Assembly: GCA_018066125.1 (NCBI GenBank)
Contig: JAGHSA010000014.1
Span: 1-64,000, forward strand
DNA from: Candidatus Cryptobacteroides onthequi
GTDB lineage: Bacteria > Bacteroidota > Bacteroidia > Bacteroidales > UBA932
Direction: 5' to 3'
DNA: 64,000 bases
The notes under the pieces were generated by a model that searched no databases, had not been told where the DNA came from, and saw nothing but the letters and a program-made list of their open reading frames with translations. Positions 15,934-24,578 of the stretch are shown here, in pieces (the stretch's first letter is position 1; every line of letters starts with the position of its first letter). The position numbers and the translations under genes were made by a program.

Positions 15934-16977
15934 CTAGAGTAAGCTTTTCACTTCGTCGTAGACCAAGCCGCACAGCCTGATGATCTGCCTGTCGGAGCTG
16001 TTGAATCTGGCTCTGAGGGTTCTCGCCAGCAGGATACGCTGCCTTGTATCGAGCATTTGTGTTCTGGCATGGCCGAAAAGCTCCATGCATATTTCGTTTT
16101 TGTGCTGGCGCATTTCCTGCATTGGCAATGAAAGATGAGAGATGGTTCCTCCAAGGGCATCCACGTCAGACTCCTTGCTTCTACACATGAAATAGTTGAA
16201 GCTGCGGCAGCTCTTGAATATCCTTTCCACAAGTTCATACGCCACATAATCTCCCGGGAAGACGATTCCGTCAATGACACGGGCGTCGCTTTCTATCCGG
16301 CTTCTGTTGTGGAGGAGGACTCTCTGTTCTCTCAGAGTCAGTTGTGACAACTTCGGGCATTTTTCGATCATACTTATCCAACCGGCCGTTGTCCAAGACT
16401 CGTTGTGCCCGGCAAAATACAGTGCCCCGCTCGACCATGGATATGTGTGCGCGAGGTAGGGAAGGCCTCCCGTCGGAGGATTCTTGACTGTATAGCATAT
16501 CACCGTCCGCAGGTATGACAATGTGGTGACCGTCTGGCAGCTGACAGCAGTGTGGCACAGTTTGTTGTTCTCACCGCTTGATCCGGCAAGATATTGTGAT
16601 GTGCGCCTTAAATATTCGTGGACGAACCTGTTGCAGTCGTCATACTCCCCGTACAGAATAAAGTGGAAATGGGTGTCCATCAGCGCGAAAGCGAGGATGA
16701 TGCAGTTATATTCCAGACAGAGAATGAATACCCTGTTCATCCCCAGCCGCAAATCCTCCTCCCCATTGAACATCAAGTCAAGTGATGTCCCGTCGGAACT
16801 GAAATGCCACACATTCCTAACGCTGATGTCCTGTCCTTTGATGAAAGGTTTATCAAGACCAAGATCAGACACGATCTTCCCGAGCAGTTCTTTTGAAATC
16901 TTCATACACAAATCCGGCGCCACAATTGCCACTCTGGATGCAATGTAATCATTCGATGCCGGAAAACAATGGATCAA
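15934..16977 (-). CDS. RAYT-like (REP-associated tyrosine) transposase
   Basis: The Y1/IS200-like HUH nuclease fold is recognised from MDTHFHFIL (HFH metal pair), the YTVKNP segment that matches the catalytic-tyrosine YxxxNP motif of RAYTs, and the YPWSS motif. The C-terminal part (about 250-347) is a helical DNA-binding-type extension. At 347 residues it is longer than classical REP-associated transposases but not unlike Bacteroidetes relatives. The true start may be 16977 or the internal MKISKELL at 16905. Copy B of the repeat lies 17 bp upstream of the longer start. The protein probably nicks and mobilises the flanking hairpin elements. Confidence 0.85.
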   Translation of the reverse strand: MIHCFPASNDYIASRVAIVAPDLCMKISKELLGKIVSDLGLDKPFIKGQDISVRNVWHFSSDGTSLDLMFNGEEDLRLGMNRVFILCLEYNCIILAFALMDTHFHFILYGEYDDCNRFVHEYLRRTSQYLAGSSGENNKLCHTAVSCQTVTTLSYLRTVICYTVKNPPTGGLPYLAHTYPWSSGALYFAGHNESWTTAGWISMIEKCPKLSQLTLREQRVLLHNRSRIESDARVIDGIVFPGDYVAYELVERIFKSCRSFNYFMCRSKESDVDALGGTISHLSLPMQEMRQHKNEICMELFGHARTQMLDTRQRILLARTLRARFNSSDRQIIRLCGLVYDEVKSLL

Positions 16978-16994
16978 GTGCAGTTATCTGCAAC

Positions 16995-17140
16995 ATGAAA
17001 TTCACCTGCAGCAGCCATGTGCCTTCTGGGACCTTGAGAGGCCGGTGCCTGGTGCAGGTGCCGCTCCCATGAGGGGACCTGCACCACGAATGTCCCACTC
17101 AGAGCCCAGAATGCGGTTTTGTGGTGCAGGTGATTTTCAT
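16995..17140 (+). repeat. 146-bp inverted-repeat element, copy B
   Basis: Same boundaries, inverted ends and two hairpin units as copy A at 15657-15802. It differs from copy A at four positions (ATGAG/TTGAG, GCCAG/GCCGG, and two adjacent bases in CCCGAGAG/CCCATGAG). The hairpin arms themselves are unchanged, which suggests selection or very recent copying. It lies directly upstream of the RAYT gene and may carry its promoter region. Confidence 0.85.
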
Positions 17141-17278
17141 CAGTCTTTCCTTTTGGGCTGTCAGGATCTGCTTCCGGAAGTTTCCACTAAAAGGGGTGGT
17201 GCTTAAGTGAACTGAAATGAAGATATTTGTATGACCGGATAAGACATTCTCGAGGCAGCCAAATCCTAAGATACCACT

Positions 17279-17629
17279 ATGAAGAGAGCTTTCATCCTGT
17301 TTTTCAGTTTACTATCCGCATTCGGAGTGAATGCTCAGGACAGAACACGGAATCTGGACATAAAAACACGTATTGACAGTGTTTATGTATTCGGATTCGA
17401 CCTGACAGAGTCGCGGTCTGCAAAAGGCGGAATATGGAATGCCGAGACAGGCAGGCCTGAGACTCCGTTGAACTATATCAAAGCGGAGAAGGATACAATC
17501 GATTCTGTGCCTGTGGTCAGGTTATACAGGCAGGTCATCCCTGGAAGACATCCCCTGAACGGATGGGAAGTCTGGAGAAAGCAGGAGAGTGGGTGGATAT
17601 GCATAGATGGGAATATTCCAAGAGAATAA
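17279..17629 (+). CDS. Small secreted protein, unknown function
   Basis: The 116-residue protein has a good signal peptide (MKRAFILFFSLLSAFG then VNAQ). The mature part of about 95 residues has alternating polar and hydrophobic stretches and looks like a small beta-rich domain (SVYVFGFDL, PVVRLYRQV, WICIDG). No family is recognised. It begins about 140 bp after REP-like copy B, with no clear -7 box, and ends 28 bp from the convergent TetR stop. Nothing in the context assigns a function. Confidence 0.6.
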   Translation: MKRAFILFFSLLSAFGVNAQDRTRNLDIKTRIDSVYVFGFDLTESRSAKGGIWNAETGRPETPLNYIKAEKDTIDSVPVVRLYRQVIPGRHPLNGWEVWRKQESGWICIDGNIPRE

Positions 17630-17657
17630 TCCCCCAAAGCATAATAATGCCTGGAAA

Positions 17658-18239
17658 CTATATATGTCTGGGCTTTATATCCTCGACTTTTCTGCCTGAC
17701 TTTATGATAGACATTATTCCGCTGAAGTGATATGAGAGGGTTCTGCTGACAAGTTCATCAGAGAAATCCTCTGGATGCTTCACGCACAGTGCCGCAATGC
17801 CGCATGCGACCGGCCACATCTGTCGGAAGAGAAGGTCGGCCTGCTCGTCTGTCAGTTCATATCCCTGCCCGGCATGTGTCAGACACTCCCTGGCAATCTT
17901 CTCGGCGATCTCCGGGCGGGACCGTTTCCCTAAGAAGAGCATCTGGAAGATGTTTGATTCATGCTTTGCGAAAGATACAAGCCTCATTCCGAACTCCTTG
18001 AATGCAGGGAAAAAGTCTGTCACACCATCCATATATGAGATGAAGGAATGCTCGGCGGCGGCCCATATTGCATCCATCACTTCATTCATGTCCTTGAACA
18101 TGGTGAACATGGGGCTGGAGGATGTACCAAGCTCCTTTCCCAGAGCCCTGGCGCTGACAGCATCATATCCATCGGTTCTCACTATTCTGAGTCCCGCGGT
18201 GACGATATCTTCTTTTGAAAAGCGGGGTTGTCTCGGCAT
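17658..18239 (-). CDS. TetR/AcrR family transcriptional regulator
   Basis: The 193-residue protein has an N-terminal helix-turn-helix domain (about 10-55; KEDIVTAGLRIVRTDGYDAVSARALGKEL in two helices) with the family position SSSPMFTMFKDMNEV. The C-terminal ligand-binding domain is of the type with QMLFLGKR and an all-helical tail. It probably represses the divergent genes, which here are decayed. A dyad lies between the two divergent -7 boxes. The regulator itself looks intact, so it may still control other loci or be in early decay. Confidence 0.88.
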   Translation of the reverse strand: MPRQPRFSKEDIVTAGLRIVRTDGYDAVSARALGKELGTSSSPMFTMFKDMNEVMDAIWAAAEHSFISYMDGVTDFFPAFKEFGMRLVSFAKHESNIFQMLFLGKRSRPEIAEKIARECLTHAGQGYELTDEQADLLFRQMWPVACGIAALCVKHPEDFSDELVSRTLSYHFSGIMSIIKSGRKVEDIKPRHI

Positions 18240-18268
18240 ATCTCTGACGGGCGTTATATAACAGGGGG

Positions 18269-18276
18269 CAAATATA
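18269..18276 (-). promoter_or_regulatory. Promoter -7 box for the TetR gene
   Basis: On the minus strand this reads TATATTTG, an exact match to TAnnTTTG, 29 nt before the TetR ATG. No clear -33 box was found. Confidence 0.5.
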
Positions 18277-18301
18277 CAATCAATTTCCGGTATATAAAAT
18301 A

Positions 18302-18321
18302 ACCAATGTTAGATAACTGGT
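18302..18321. promoter_or_regulatory. Candidate TetR operator (dyad)
   Basis: The dyad has a perfect core, GTTA-GA-TAAC, flanked by ACCA on the left and TGGT on the right; the left flank carries two extra bases. It lies between the divergent promoters and abuts the -33 box of the plus-strand one, so a bound regulator could block both. Its assignment to the adjacent TetR is inference from position. Confidence 0.5.
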
Positions 18322-18322
18322 G

Positions 18323-18351
18323 TTGTTTTATTGGGAATTTATATATCTTTG
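18323..18351 (+). promoter_or_regulatory. Promoter for the decayed DUF2867 locus
   Basis: TTG (18323-18325), an 18-nt gap, then TATCTTTG (18344-18351) fit the Bacteroidetes promoter consensus. It points away from TetR towards the DUF2867 remnant about 170 nt downstream and still looks functional although the genes it served are broken. Confidence 0.6.
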
Positions 18352-18520
18352 CAATGTGATTCTGTTCAGGAAGGCAGAAACTTTCGCGCTGACAGCCTGC
18401 GTGAAGAACAGAATGAAATAACATTCAATGACCCATCTGACTGCACCAGTTTCTGGAGTGGTACAGCAGTGCCGATATCAACTCTCCTGATTACCAGTGC
18501 GGCATAATGACAGCTCAAAT

Positions 18521-18842
18521 ATGAGGCTGATCGATAAATATTTGCCTTCTGATTACAATGACAGCGTCTCCACGAGGGTAAAACCGATGGAGCCGCTTAC
18601 GCCGGACTGTATCCTCGAGACAATGTTCTGCAACTTCCCAAAGCCTGTAGCGTGGCTGATGAAGATGCGGAATGCGTTGGTAAAGCCCTTTGGACTCCCG
18701 GCCGGAAGACGGCTGGCAGTATGCCGCTGTCACAACTGTGGTGAAATTCAATAATTTCCTTGGAAGAATATATTTCATGGGAATATGGTTGTTTCACAAA
18801 ATACTTGTGAAAGGCCTATTCCGCAAAGCAACAAAACGATAG
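18521..18842 (+). pseudogene. DUF2867-like protein, internal deletion and frameshift
   Basis: The N-terminal part (18521 to about 18704) reads MRLIDKYLPSDYNDS and on to MRNALVKPFGL. From about 18705 a different frame continues with EDGWQYAAVTTVVKFNNFLG, RIYF and a final GLFRKATKR before the stop at 18840. Both parts look like the ends of DUF2867-type proteins (about 170-190 residues), so roughly 60-70 central residues appear to be missing and the two ends are out of frame. A short in-frame ORF reading past the junction (stop near 18754) is an artefact of the deletion. Family assignment is from memory of the conserved ends. Confidence 0.65.
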
Positions 18843-18846
18843 ACAA

Positions 18847-18990
18847 ATGAAAACCTGGAAACTGTCAACTTTTGATCTTTTCAGCCTCGGGATGACCATC
18901 AAGGGGGCGTGGACATACAGAGAACTTCCGGATGCCTCTGTGCTGCAGGCGTCGCTTGATGCTGTCCTGCAGCCATACCCGCAGCTTTTG
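18847..18990 (+). pseudogene. N-terminal remnant of an acyltransferase/condensation-like protein
   Basis: The ATG lies 4 bp after the DUF2867 stop, as in an operon. The first 48 or so codons (MKTWKLSTFDLFSLG ... DAVLQPYPQLL) resemble the start of CoA-dependent acyltransferase or condensation-domain proteins. The reading frame then runs into the antisense of a MerR gene, so the rest of the gene has been lost at a junction near 18981-18997. The family call is tentative. Confidence 0.45.
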
Positions 18991-19140
18991 CAGCTGCCCC
19001 GGACTGTAATACCTGTATCCTGTCCATCTGTCCACGATATCCGGCTTGAGCAGTCCTAAATCTTCGTAGTGTCTGAGCGTACGCACAGTGACTCGTGCCA
19101 ACTTGCTGAATTCTCCGGTTTTGTACTTGGTCTTTTCCAT
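18991..19140 (-). pseudogene. N-terminal remnant of a MerR family regulator
   Basis: On the minus strand, MEKTKYKTGEFSKLARV opens a MerR winged-helix region with VRTLRHYEDLGLLKP and YRYYSPGQLQKL, the classic family signature. After about 50 residues the sequence loses family character and reads through the antisense of the acyltransferase remnant to a stop near 18865. Two gene fragments in opposite orientation therefore meet at one point, with the GCAGCT repeats around the junction as possible microhomology. The DNA-binding part may still be made but the dimerisation and effector parts are gone. Confidence 0.72.
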
Positions 19141-19226
19141 AGCGCCTGGAATGTTAACAAGTGCAAAGATAAGACATGACGTAAGGTACGAGTCAAGAAC
19201 TGGATCAAAAAATATCGAGACATTCG

Positions 19227-20732
19227 CTACTTGAAGAAAAGCCATTCGGCAGGAATCTCCATCTCCGGATAGTTCTTGCCCTGAAGCTTTACGCTCACTT
19301 TGTTGCCTTCGTAGTTTTCAAGGTACTTGATCTGGATGTGGTGGAGTCCCTTTTCGAGACCGAGATAACGGGATATGCCCTCTCCTGCGTGGTTCCCGTC
19401 ATTGTCGATAAAGAGCTGATCGTCGAGGTAGAGGACGCTTCCGTCATCAGATGAAAGGGTCATCTTCCATGCCCCGCTCTCAGGTATGTTCACATAAGTG
19501 TCGAAGCTGAAGCCGAAATAATCTTCTCTCTGGGCTTTGCTGAGGTCGATCTTGTCAGTGATACCTTCGCTGACCTTATTTGCAGGCTTGCAGATGTCAT
19601 TTACGCTGTCAAGACACTTGCCGGTCTCGTTGTGGTAATAAACATATCTGACGCCGTTCCCGGATGTCTTGACATCTTGTGCCGGCAGCATGTTCTTCTC
19701 GTATGTCGATGACAGGCCGGAAGGGTAGTACCATTTGTCTTCCTCGCCGCCTTTTGCGGTATATACCCAAGTGTCAAACTCTCTCTTGCCTTCTTTCAGC
19801 TCAACAATCCTCATACCCATGGGGGCCTTTGTGTCGTTCTCATCTTCGACACCGGACTGACGTCCATAGCCGAGGGCAATTCCCTGATACATGCCCACGA
19901 AATCGTTGGTATGGTCATGTCCGACGAACATGCCGATGATGTCGCCCTGGATGCGGACCTTGCCGAAGAAACCCACATTGATGTCTGCAGGGCAGCAGCG
20001 CTCCTGGTAATTGCCATGATGGTTGGGGTCACGTGCCACTTCGAGGAACTCAGGCAGACATATATGGTAGTAGGCTACTGACGGGACAGGTACACCACCA
20101 TTCATTGCCTTGAACCTGTTGCTTTCTGCAATATACCATTGGATCTGGTCGTCGTGGATGACATCGTAATATGAAACCCTTTTCAACTCCTCGGTAGTCG
20201 GGTAGTCATTGGAGTCGATACAGTACACGACAGCCGCTACCGAGTCGTTTTTCTCCTGAAGGATGGGAAGAGCTTTGTTTCCATGTCCAAACACCTTTGC
20301 CGCACCGCGCACATTGATGATGTTCCTGGCTTCGGAGAGGTATGTGAAGATGGAGTCGGCGGTAATACCGACATTGGCTTCTGCGTCATGGTTGCCCAAT
20401 ACGACAGCCCATGGGACATCTGTGCCGTCAAATATCTCTATCATGTCGAGCCATCCCTTATGCGCATCATCCCTTCCTGTGACAGCATCGCCGGTAAGTA
20501 CAAAGAGATCAGGATTCTCGTCTTCAACAGTCTTCGTCACCATCTCTCTGATGCGGGCAAGTTTATCTGTCTCTGTACATCCGTAATGGATATCACATAC
20601 ATGCGCGATACGGAATGCCCCGTCATGGAAACGTAATTCTTTCTCATGCCCCTCATTGTTTTCGGTACCGCATGATGACGCGAGCATCGCGAGTACTGCC
20701 ATATATGGCATATAATGTCTGAATGATCTCAT
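19227..20732 (-). CDS. Metallophosphoesterase lipoprotein with PA14-like domain
   Basis: The 501-residue lipoprotein (lipobox ASSC) has a calcineurin-like phosphoesterase domain with metal motifs DIHYG, TGDAVTGRDD, GNHDAE, a histidine in YYHICLPE and GHDHTND. A C-terminal PA14-like beta domain (about 400-490; DGSVLYLDDQLFIDNDG, HHIQIKY) probably binds sugar or cell surface. An acidic residue soon after the lipid-bearing cysteine (CGTEN) fits surface export in Bacteroidetes. It follows the GH2 gene by 22 bp and is probably cotranscribed. The phosphoester substrate is unknown. Confidence 0.87.
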   Translation of the reverse strand: MRSFRHYMPYMAVLAMLASSCGTENNEGHEKELRFHDGAFRIAHVCDIHYGCTETDKLARIREMVTKTVEDENPDLFVLTGDAVTGRDDAHKGWLDMIEIFDGTDVPWAVVLGNHDAEANVGITADSIFTYLSEARNIINVRGAAKVFGHGNKALPILQEKNDSVAAVVYCIDSNDYPTTEELKRVSYYDVIHDDQIQWYIAESNRFKAMNGGVPVPSVAYYHICLPEFLEVARDPNHHGNYQERCCPADINVGFFGKVRIQGDIIGMFVGHDHTNDFVGMYQGIALGYGRQSGVEDENDTKAPMGMRIVELKEGKREFDTWVYTAKGGEEDKWYYPSGLSSTYEKNMLPAQDVKTSGNGVRYVYYHNETGKCLDSVNDICKPANKVSEGITDKIDLSKAQREDYFGFSFDTYVNIPESGAWKMTLSSDDGSVLYLDDQLFIDNDGNHAGEGISRYLGLEKGLHHIQIKYLENYEGNKVSVKLQGKNYPEMEIPAEWLFFK

Positions 20733-20754
20733 TTCTTTTATGAATCTTTAGTCG

Positions 20755-23700
20755 TTATTCGGGATTTGTGAGTGACGCCTTGACCGACGGAAGGAACTCT
20801 GGCTTGTTCTCGCACCTGAATGAACCGGTTACGGGATCGTCCTGCTCCGGACCGTTGATCTCCAGTCTGTTCCAGCCCTGCTTCAGAGGCAGCTCGCGGA
20901 AGATGGTATCTCCTCCGTTATCGTATGCTGCCTTTACGTCATTTCCGTTTATCTTCAGCCTGCAGCCGCCGCATCTCACGTGGAGGGTGAGCTTCGGCAT
21001 GTCAGGCTCGATGAGAAGATCGTCGAGATGCCTTGGGCTGAAAACATACAATTCGAGAGATCCGTCCACCAGGGATTCTCTTGCCTTTGTCGGGAAATAC
21101 AGTTCCCCTTCGCGCAGGAAGAAGAAGCTGTCGGCATCTATCTCGACGGCCTTGCATCTTATGCCTGCATTCCTCAGAATGGTTGCCAGCGTCTTGAATC
21201 CTTTCTCGGAATCAGCGAAATTCATCAGGGTGTTGATATAGACACCGCCGTTTTTCACGAATACAGGAAGGGCCTTGGTGCATTCATTCTCGCTTCGCAG
21301 GACAGACGCGATCTTTGAATCCTCACCTCTCCAGTTCCAGCTTCTCCATTCTGTGCGGCAGGCATTCAGAAGCACCGTACCGTTCTCGACGAATCTGCCT
21401 TTGAGCGTGTACTTGGACACATCGGAGTGCTGGAGTGCACAGAAATAGAAATCCGAGTTGCCCAGTCCACGTGTCCAGGATACCTGTTCCGGAAGATATG
21501 TCGCGCGGTGCAGCTCGTCCATTTCGAGCTGTTCAGGGAGGAGAGCGCTGTAACACTCAAGCGTTTCCGGGGTCAGACCCCAGAGCAGGAGCTCGGCTCC
21601 TGCAGCCATGTCCGCAGCAATCTTCTTCACGGTACCCGCCGGAATCACCGTTGAAGCGTCAACCACATAGATGGCTTCGGCCGGGACAGTGACCTTGTCT
21701 GCGAAGATTACTCCCTGGATATCGAGAGCCTTCTTGAAAGCACCGGATTCACCTGCGAATACAACCTCCTTGTAAGGCTCTGCCGGTTCTGCCGGGAGAG
21801 GGTCATATATGGACCTGTCGATCTCGGCCCAAGGAGTCCATGCCGGACCTCCGGGGGCATTGACAGCCCTCATTGCATCATACATAGGCCAGGGGTCAAA
21901 CAACGGCAGAGATGGGTCATAGCCGGGATTCAGCGTTGTGCAGTATGGGCCGAGCCTTTCCGGCTGGACGCCGGGCAGTCCTTCCACATATTCGCCGAAG
22001 AAGACGCCATCTTCCATGGACGGAGCTTTTGTCAGGTCCTTGTGCCCGAGTGGAAGAGGTTTGAGCGAGTACCACACCATGTTGAATACGGTGGAGTATG
22101 ACGCGCCGTGCGATCTTTGGGCGGAGATCAATCTGTATGTCTCATTTGCAATGGCTTCCATACGGCCCTGCTGGCTTTCGTAGGCCCTTTCGCCATTGTA
22201 CTGCGATGCCTGCTCCGGCGTTCCGTAATAGCCCATTCCGTGTTCACCGATGCCCCAGGGCTTGCCTATGGCTATCCACCTCTTCATCGATTCGTCATCG
22301 CCGTAATGGCCTACTGTGACTGGAAGGATTCCGTTGCCGTCATCCTCGCCGTCCGATGAGATCCATGGGCGGGTCGAGTCGTTTTCGCGTACTATGTCTC
22401 TCCAGTCGGCCCATGCCTGTTCCTGAAGAGGGATGAGATCAGGGCGCCCGTCGACGTCCAGGATAACGGGCTTGTTCTCGTTGCTGATGCTCCATCCGAA
22501 GATGGAGGCGTGGTTGCGGTCGCGGAGGATCAGCCTGCGCAGGTGCTCCCTCGAATTCTCCCAGAACTCGGGCGAGTCGAATTTCGGACCGGCGTCGCTG
22601 CCCCAGTTGGCCGTCTCGTCAAGGACACAGATGCCCATCTCGTCGGCCACATCAAGGTAGAAACGGGGATATACCTGAGCGTGCGGACGCACGGCATTGC
22701 CGTTCATCCCCTTGATTGCAGTGAACCATGCCCATGCATAGCGCCTTGTCATCTGAGGGATTCCCATGAAATGCCAGGAATCTCCGTGGAGCTCATAGGG
22801 CTTCCCGTTGAGGTACTGCCGGGTGCCATCGAGTGTCCATTCCCTCCATCCGAAGCGCTCGTACTTGAGGTCGATGGTCTCTTTCTTCGCTTTCAGCGAA
22901 AGAAGCAGCGAATAGAGGTTCGGAGTTTCGGGTGTCCAGAATCTGAGCTCGCCCTGATTCACGGGGATACTGATCGTCACCTTCTCCTTTCCGCCCGCAG
23001 CGATGCTTACTGCGGTGGCCGGAACGTCAAGCGCCTCTTTTCCGAGGTCCCAACTTGGGACAGGGGCTTCGTTCACACCCTTCCCGGCCAGGTTCAGCCA
23101 CTCCTTCACAACTCCCTTGAGCACTGCGTCCACCTTTTTGCCGCAGGCATTTGCGACGGTGACGTCCATCTCGAGGAGCCCTTTCGATACGAGCGGCCTG
23201 ATGTAGATGTCCTCGATGCTTACCTTAGGCACAGCCTCAAGGAATACGTCCTGCCATATGCCGTTGATATGTGTTCCCCACATTGAACCTGCAGGAATGA
23301 TCCTCCGGCCGACGGTGGAGTTGTCCTCAAAGAGGGACTGGCTCCTGACGCCGATGAGAATCTCGGCGGTCTGACCGGGCTGCACCATCTCAGTGATGTC
23401 GGTGCTGAACGGGAGGAAGAGGTCGAAGTTCTCGCATGCCTTCCTGCCGTTGACATAGACTTCGGAATAGCCCGCCACTGCCTCGAAATGCAGTTTTATG
23501 ACTTTGTCCTGCCAGTCTGCCGGGATCGTGACGCTCTTTCTCATCCAGGCCATCCTGGCGCTTTCCCACTCCTTGGGGTATGAAGGGAAATCTCTGTGGT
23601 CCGGACCTTCAAGGTCACGGTAAACGAAGCTGTTCGCGTTCCATGGAGAAGGGATCCTGATCTTGACATCGGTCCATCTGTCGGGTGCCGGTTCTGAAAG

Positions 23701-23922
23701 TTCAGGGGCAACACCGCTGCCGTAGCGGTATGACTCCGGGAGAGCCACCGGTTGGAAGTCCCAGTAGCCGTTGAGGCATATTTCGTCGCGCCACTGTCTT
23801 TCAGTGCGGTTCACCAACCCCTCGTGGGGGGCGTACCGGAACGGGTATACAAGTTTTTCGCCGAAAGCACAGACTGGCAGCAGAAGCATCGCCGCTGCGA
23901 TGCAGGTCAATATTTTCTTCAT
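20755..23922 (-). CDS. GH2 family beta-glycosidase, secreted
   Basis: The 1055-residue protein has a signal peptide (MKKILTCIAAAMLLLPVCAFG), a jelly-roll sugar-binding domain, an immunoglobulin-like domain and a TIM barrel. The acid/base glutamate is Glu482 (SISNEN) and the likely nucleophile is Glu560 (GIGEHG). About 400 residues of extra C-terminal domains follow. GH2 covers beta-galactosidases, mannosidases and glucuronidases; the active-site context (NAVRPHAQVYPRFYLDVADEMG in two parts) does not tell me which. It sits between the LysE-type exporter and the metallophosphoesterase, all on the minus strand. Confidence 0.87.
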   Translation of the reverse strand: MKKILTCIAAAMLLLPVCAFGEKLVYPFRYAPHEGLVNRTERQWRDEICLNGYWDFQPVALPESYRYGSGVAPELSEPAPDRWTDVKIRIPSPWNANSFVYRDLEGPDHRDFPSYPKEWESARMAWMRKSVTIPADWQDKVIKLHFEAVAGYSEVYVNGRKACENFDLFLPFSTDITEMVQPGQTAEILIGVRSQSLFEDNSTVGRRIIPAGSMWGTHINGIWQDVFLEAVPKVSIEDIYIRPLVSKGLLEMDVTVANACGKKVDAVLKGVVKEWLNLAGKGVNEAPVPSWDLGKEALDVPATAVSIAAGGKEKVTISIPVNQGELRFWTPETPNLYSLLLSLKAKKETIDLKYERFGWREWTLDGTRQYLNGKPYELHGDSWHFMGIPQMTRRYAWAWFTAIKGMNGNAVRPHAQVYPRFYLDVADEMGICVLDETANWGSDAGPKFDSPEFWENSREHLRRLILRDRNHASIFGWSISNENKPVILDVDGRPDLIPLQEQAWADWRDIVRENDSTRPWISSDGEDDGNGILPVTVGHYGDDESMKRWIAIGKPWGIGEHGMGYYGTPEQASQYNGERAYESQQGRMEAIANETYRLISAQRSHGASYSTVFNMVWYSLKPLPLGHKDLTKAPSMEDGVFFGEYVEGLPGVQPERLGPYCTTLNPGYDPSLPLFDPWPMYDAMRAVNAPGGPAWTPWAEIDRSIYDPLPAEPAEPYKEVVFAGESGAFKKALDIQGVIFADKVTVPAEAIYVVDASTVIPAGTVKKIAADMAAGAELLLWGLTPETLECYSALLPEQLEMDELHRATYLPEQVSWTRGLGNSDFYFCALQHSDVSKYTLKGRFVENGTVLLNACRTEWRSWNWRGEDSKIASVLRSENECTKALPVFVKNGGVYINTLMNFADSEKGFKTLATILRNAGIRCKAVEIDADSFFFLREGELYFPTKARESLVDGSLELYVFSPRHLDDLLIEPDMPKLTLHVRCGGCRLKINGNDVKAAYDNGGDTIFRELPLKQGWNRLEINGPEQDDPVTGSFRCENKPEFLPSVKASLTNPE

Positions 23923-23969
23923 CAGCAGATATGATTTTGAATTATAATAAACAATTTACTCCGCTTACG

Positions 23970-24554
23970 CTACCTAAGCGCGATCATTGCGGCGCACGCT
24001 ACAAGTGCGAGGGCCATCACCACATCCACCGCCTTCTGGTGCCTTTCTACCATGGGCCTGAGCACTGATCCGGCCAGAAGCCACACGAGGTTGCCGCCGG
24101 GTCCCGCGATGAGAAGCAGGGCGGCCACGGGCAGAAGGTCCACGAACCTGCCGGAGTAGGGAAGTACGAAGGAGGAAAAGGCAGTCAGGTCGAAGAGTAT
24201 CATCTTCGCATTTGTGAGCTGCACCACCATCCCGTCGCGGAAGCTGCACGGCACTCCCTGCCTGTCGCTGATGCTCGCCTTGAAGGTCTTCCATGCCAGG
24301 TAGAGGATGTAGGCCGCGCCGATGTATTTGAGCCAGGTGGTGTAGCCCCCCATCGCCATTCCGGCGAAATGAGCCATTGCGGCGGCGATGAGCACCGCAA
24401 TGCAGAATCCGCACAGAAGCCCCATCCATGCCGTCATCGCCTTTCTCCGCCCATGGGTCAGGGCGCATGAGAGCGCGTAGATGTTTGCCGGCCCCGGCGT
24501 GTATCCGACCGCAAGTATCGAGAGGAGGAGTGAGGGCAGCAGATTTATCGGCAT
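23970..24554 (-). CDS. LysE family amino-acid exporter
   Basis: The 194-residue membrane protein has about six hydrophobic segments. The N-terminal GYTPGPANIYALS matches the LysE/RhtB motif PGP-N, followed by the GLLCGFCIAVLIAAA helix and IGAAYILYLAWKTFKAS, a hallmark of the family. Such proteins export amino acids or related metabolites by proton antiport. It follows the ABC exporter by 24 bp on the same strand. The substrate is not indicated. Confidence 0.87.
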   Translation of the reverse strand: MPINLLPSLLLSILAVGYTPGPANIYALSCALTHGRRKAMTAWMGLLCGFCIAVLIAAAMAHFAGMAMGGYTTWLKYIGAAYILYLAWKTFKASISDRQGVPCSFRDGMVVQLTNAKMILFDLTAFSSFVLPYSGRFVDLLPVAALLLIAGPGGNLVWLLAGSVLRPMVERHQKAVDVVMALALVACAAMIALR

Positions 24555-24578
24555 GTGAATGTGTGTCAGAGGTGGATA

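Larger units (their letters stand above)
15657..17140 (-). mobile_element. RAYT gene flanked by direct copies of a REP-like element
   Basis: The unit consists of copy A, a low-complexity tract, a RAYT-type transposase gene on the minus strand, and copy B. The two 146-bp elements are in the same orientation and about 97 percent identical. No target-site duplication was identified. The unit separates the gamma-carbonic-anhydrase operon from an unrelated small secreted-protein gene, which fits insertion between genes. Confidence 0.75.

Noticed and set aside
15707..15937. A 76-codon ORF with a serine/valine repeat tail
   Set aside because: It reads through the REP-like element and the pyrimidine tract; the repeat tail comes from low-complexity DNA.
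18847..19059. A 70-codon plus-strand ORF as a complete small gene
   Set aside because: Only its first part looks like a protein N-terminus. The rest is antisense to a MerR sequence, so it is described as a remnant instead.
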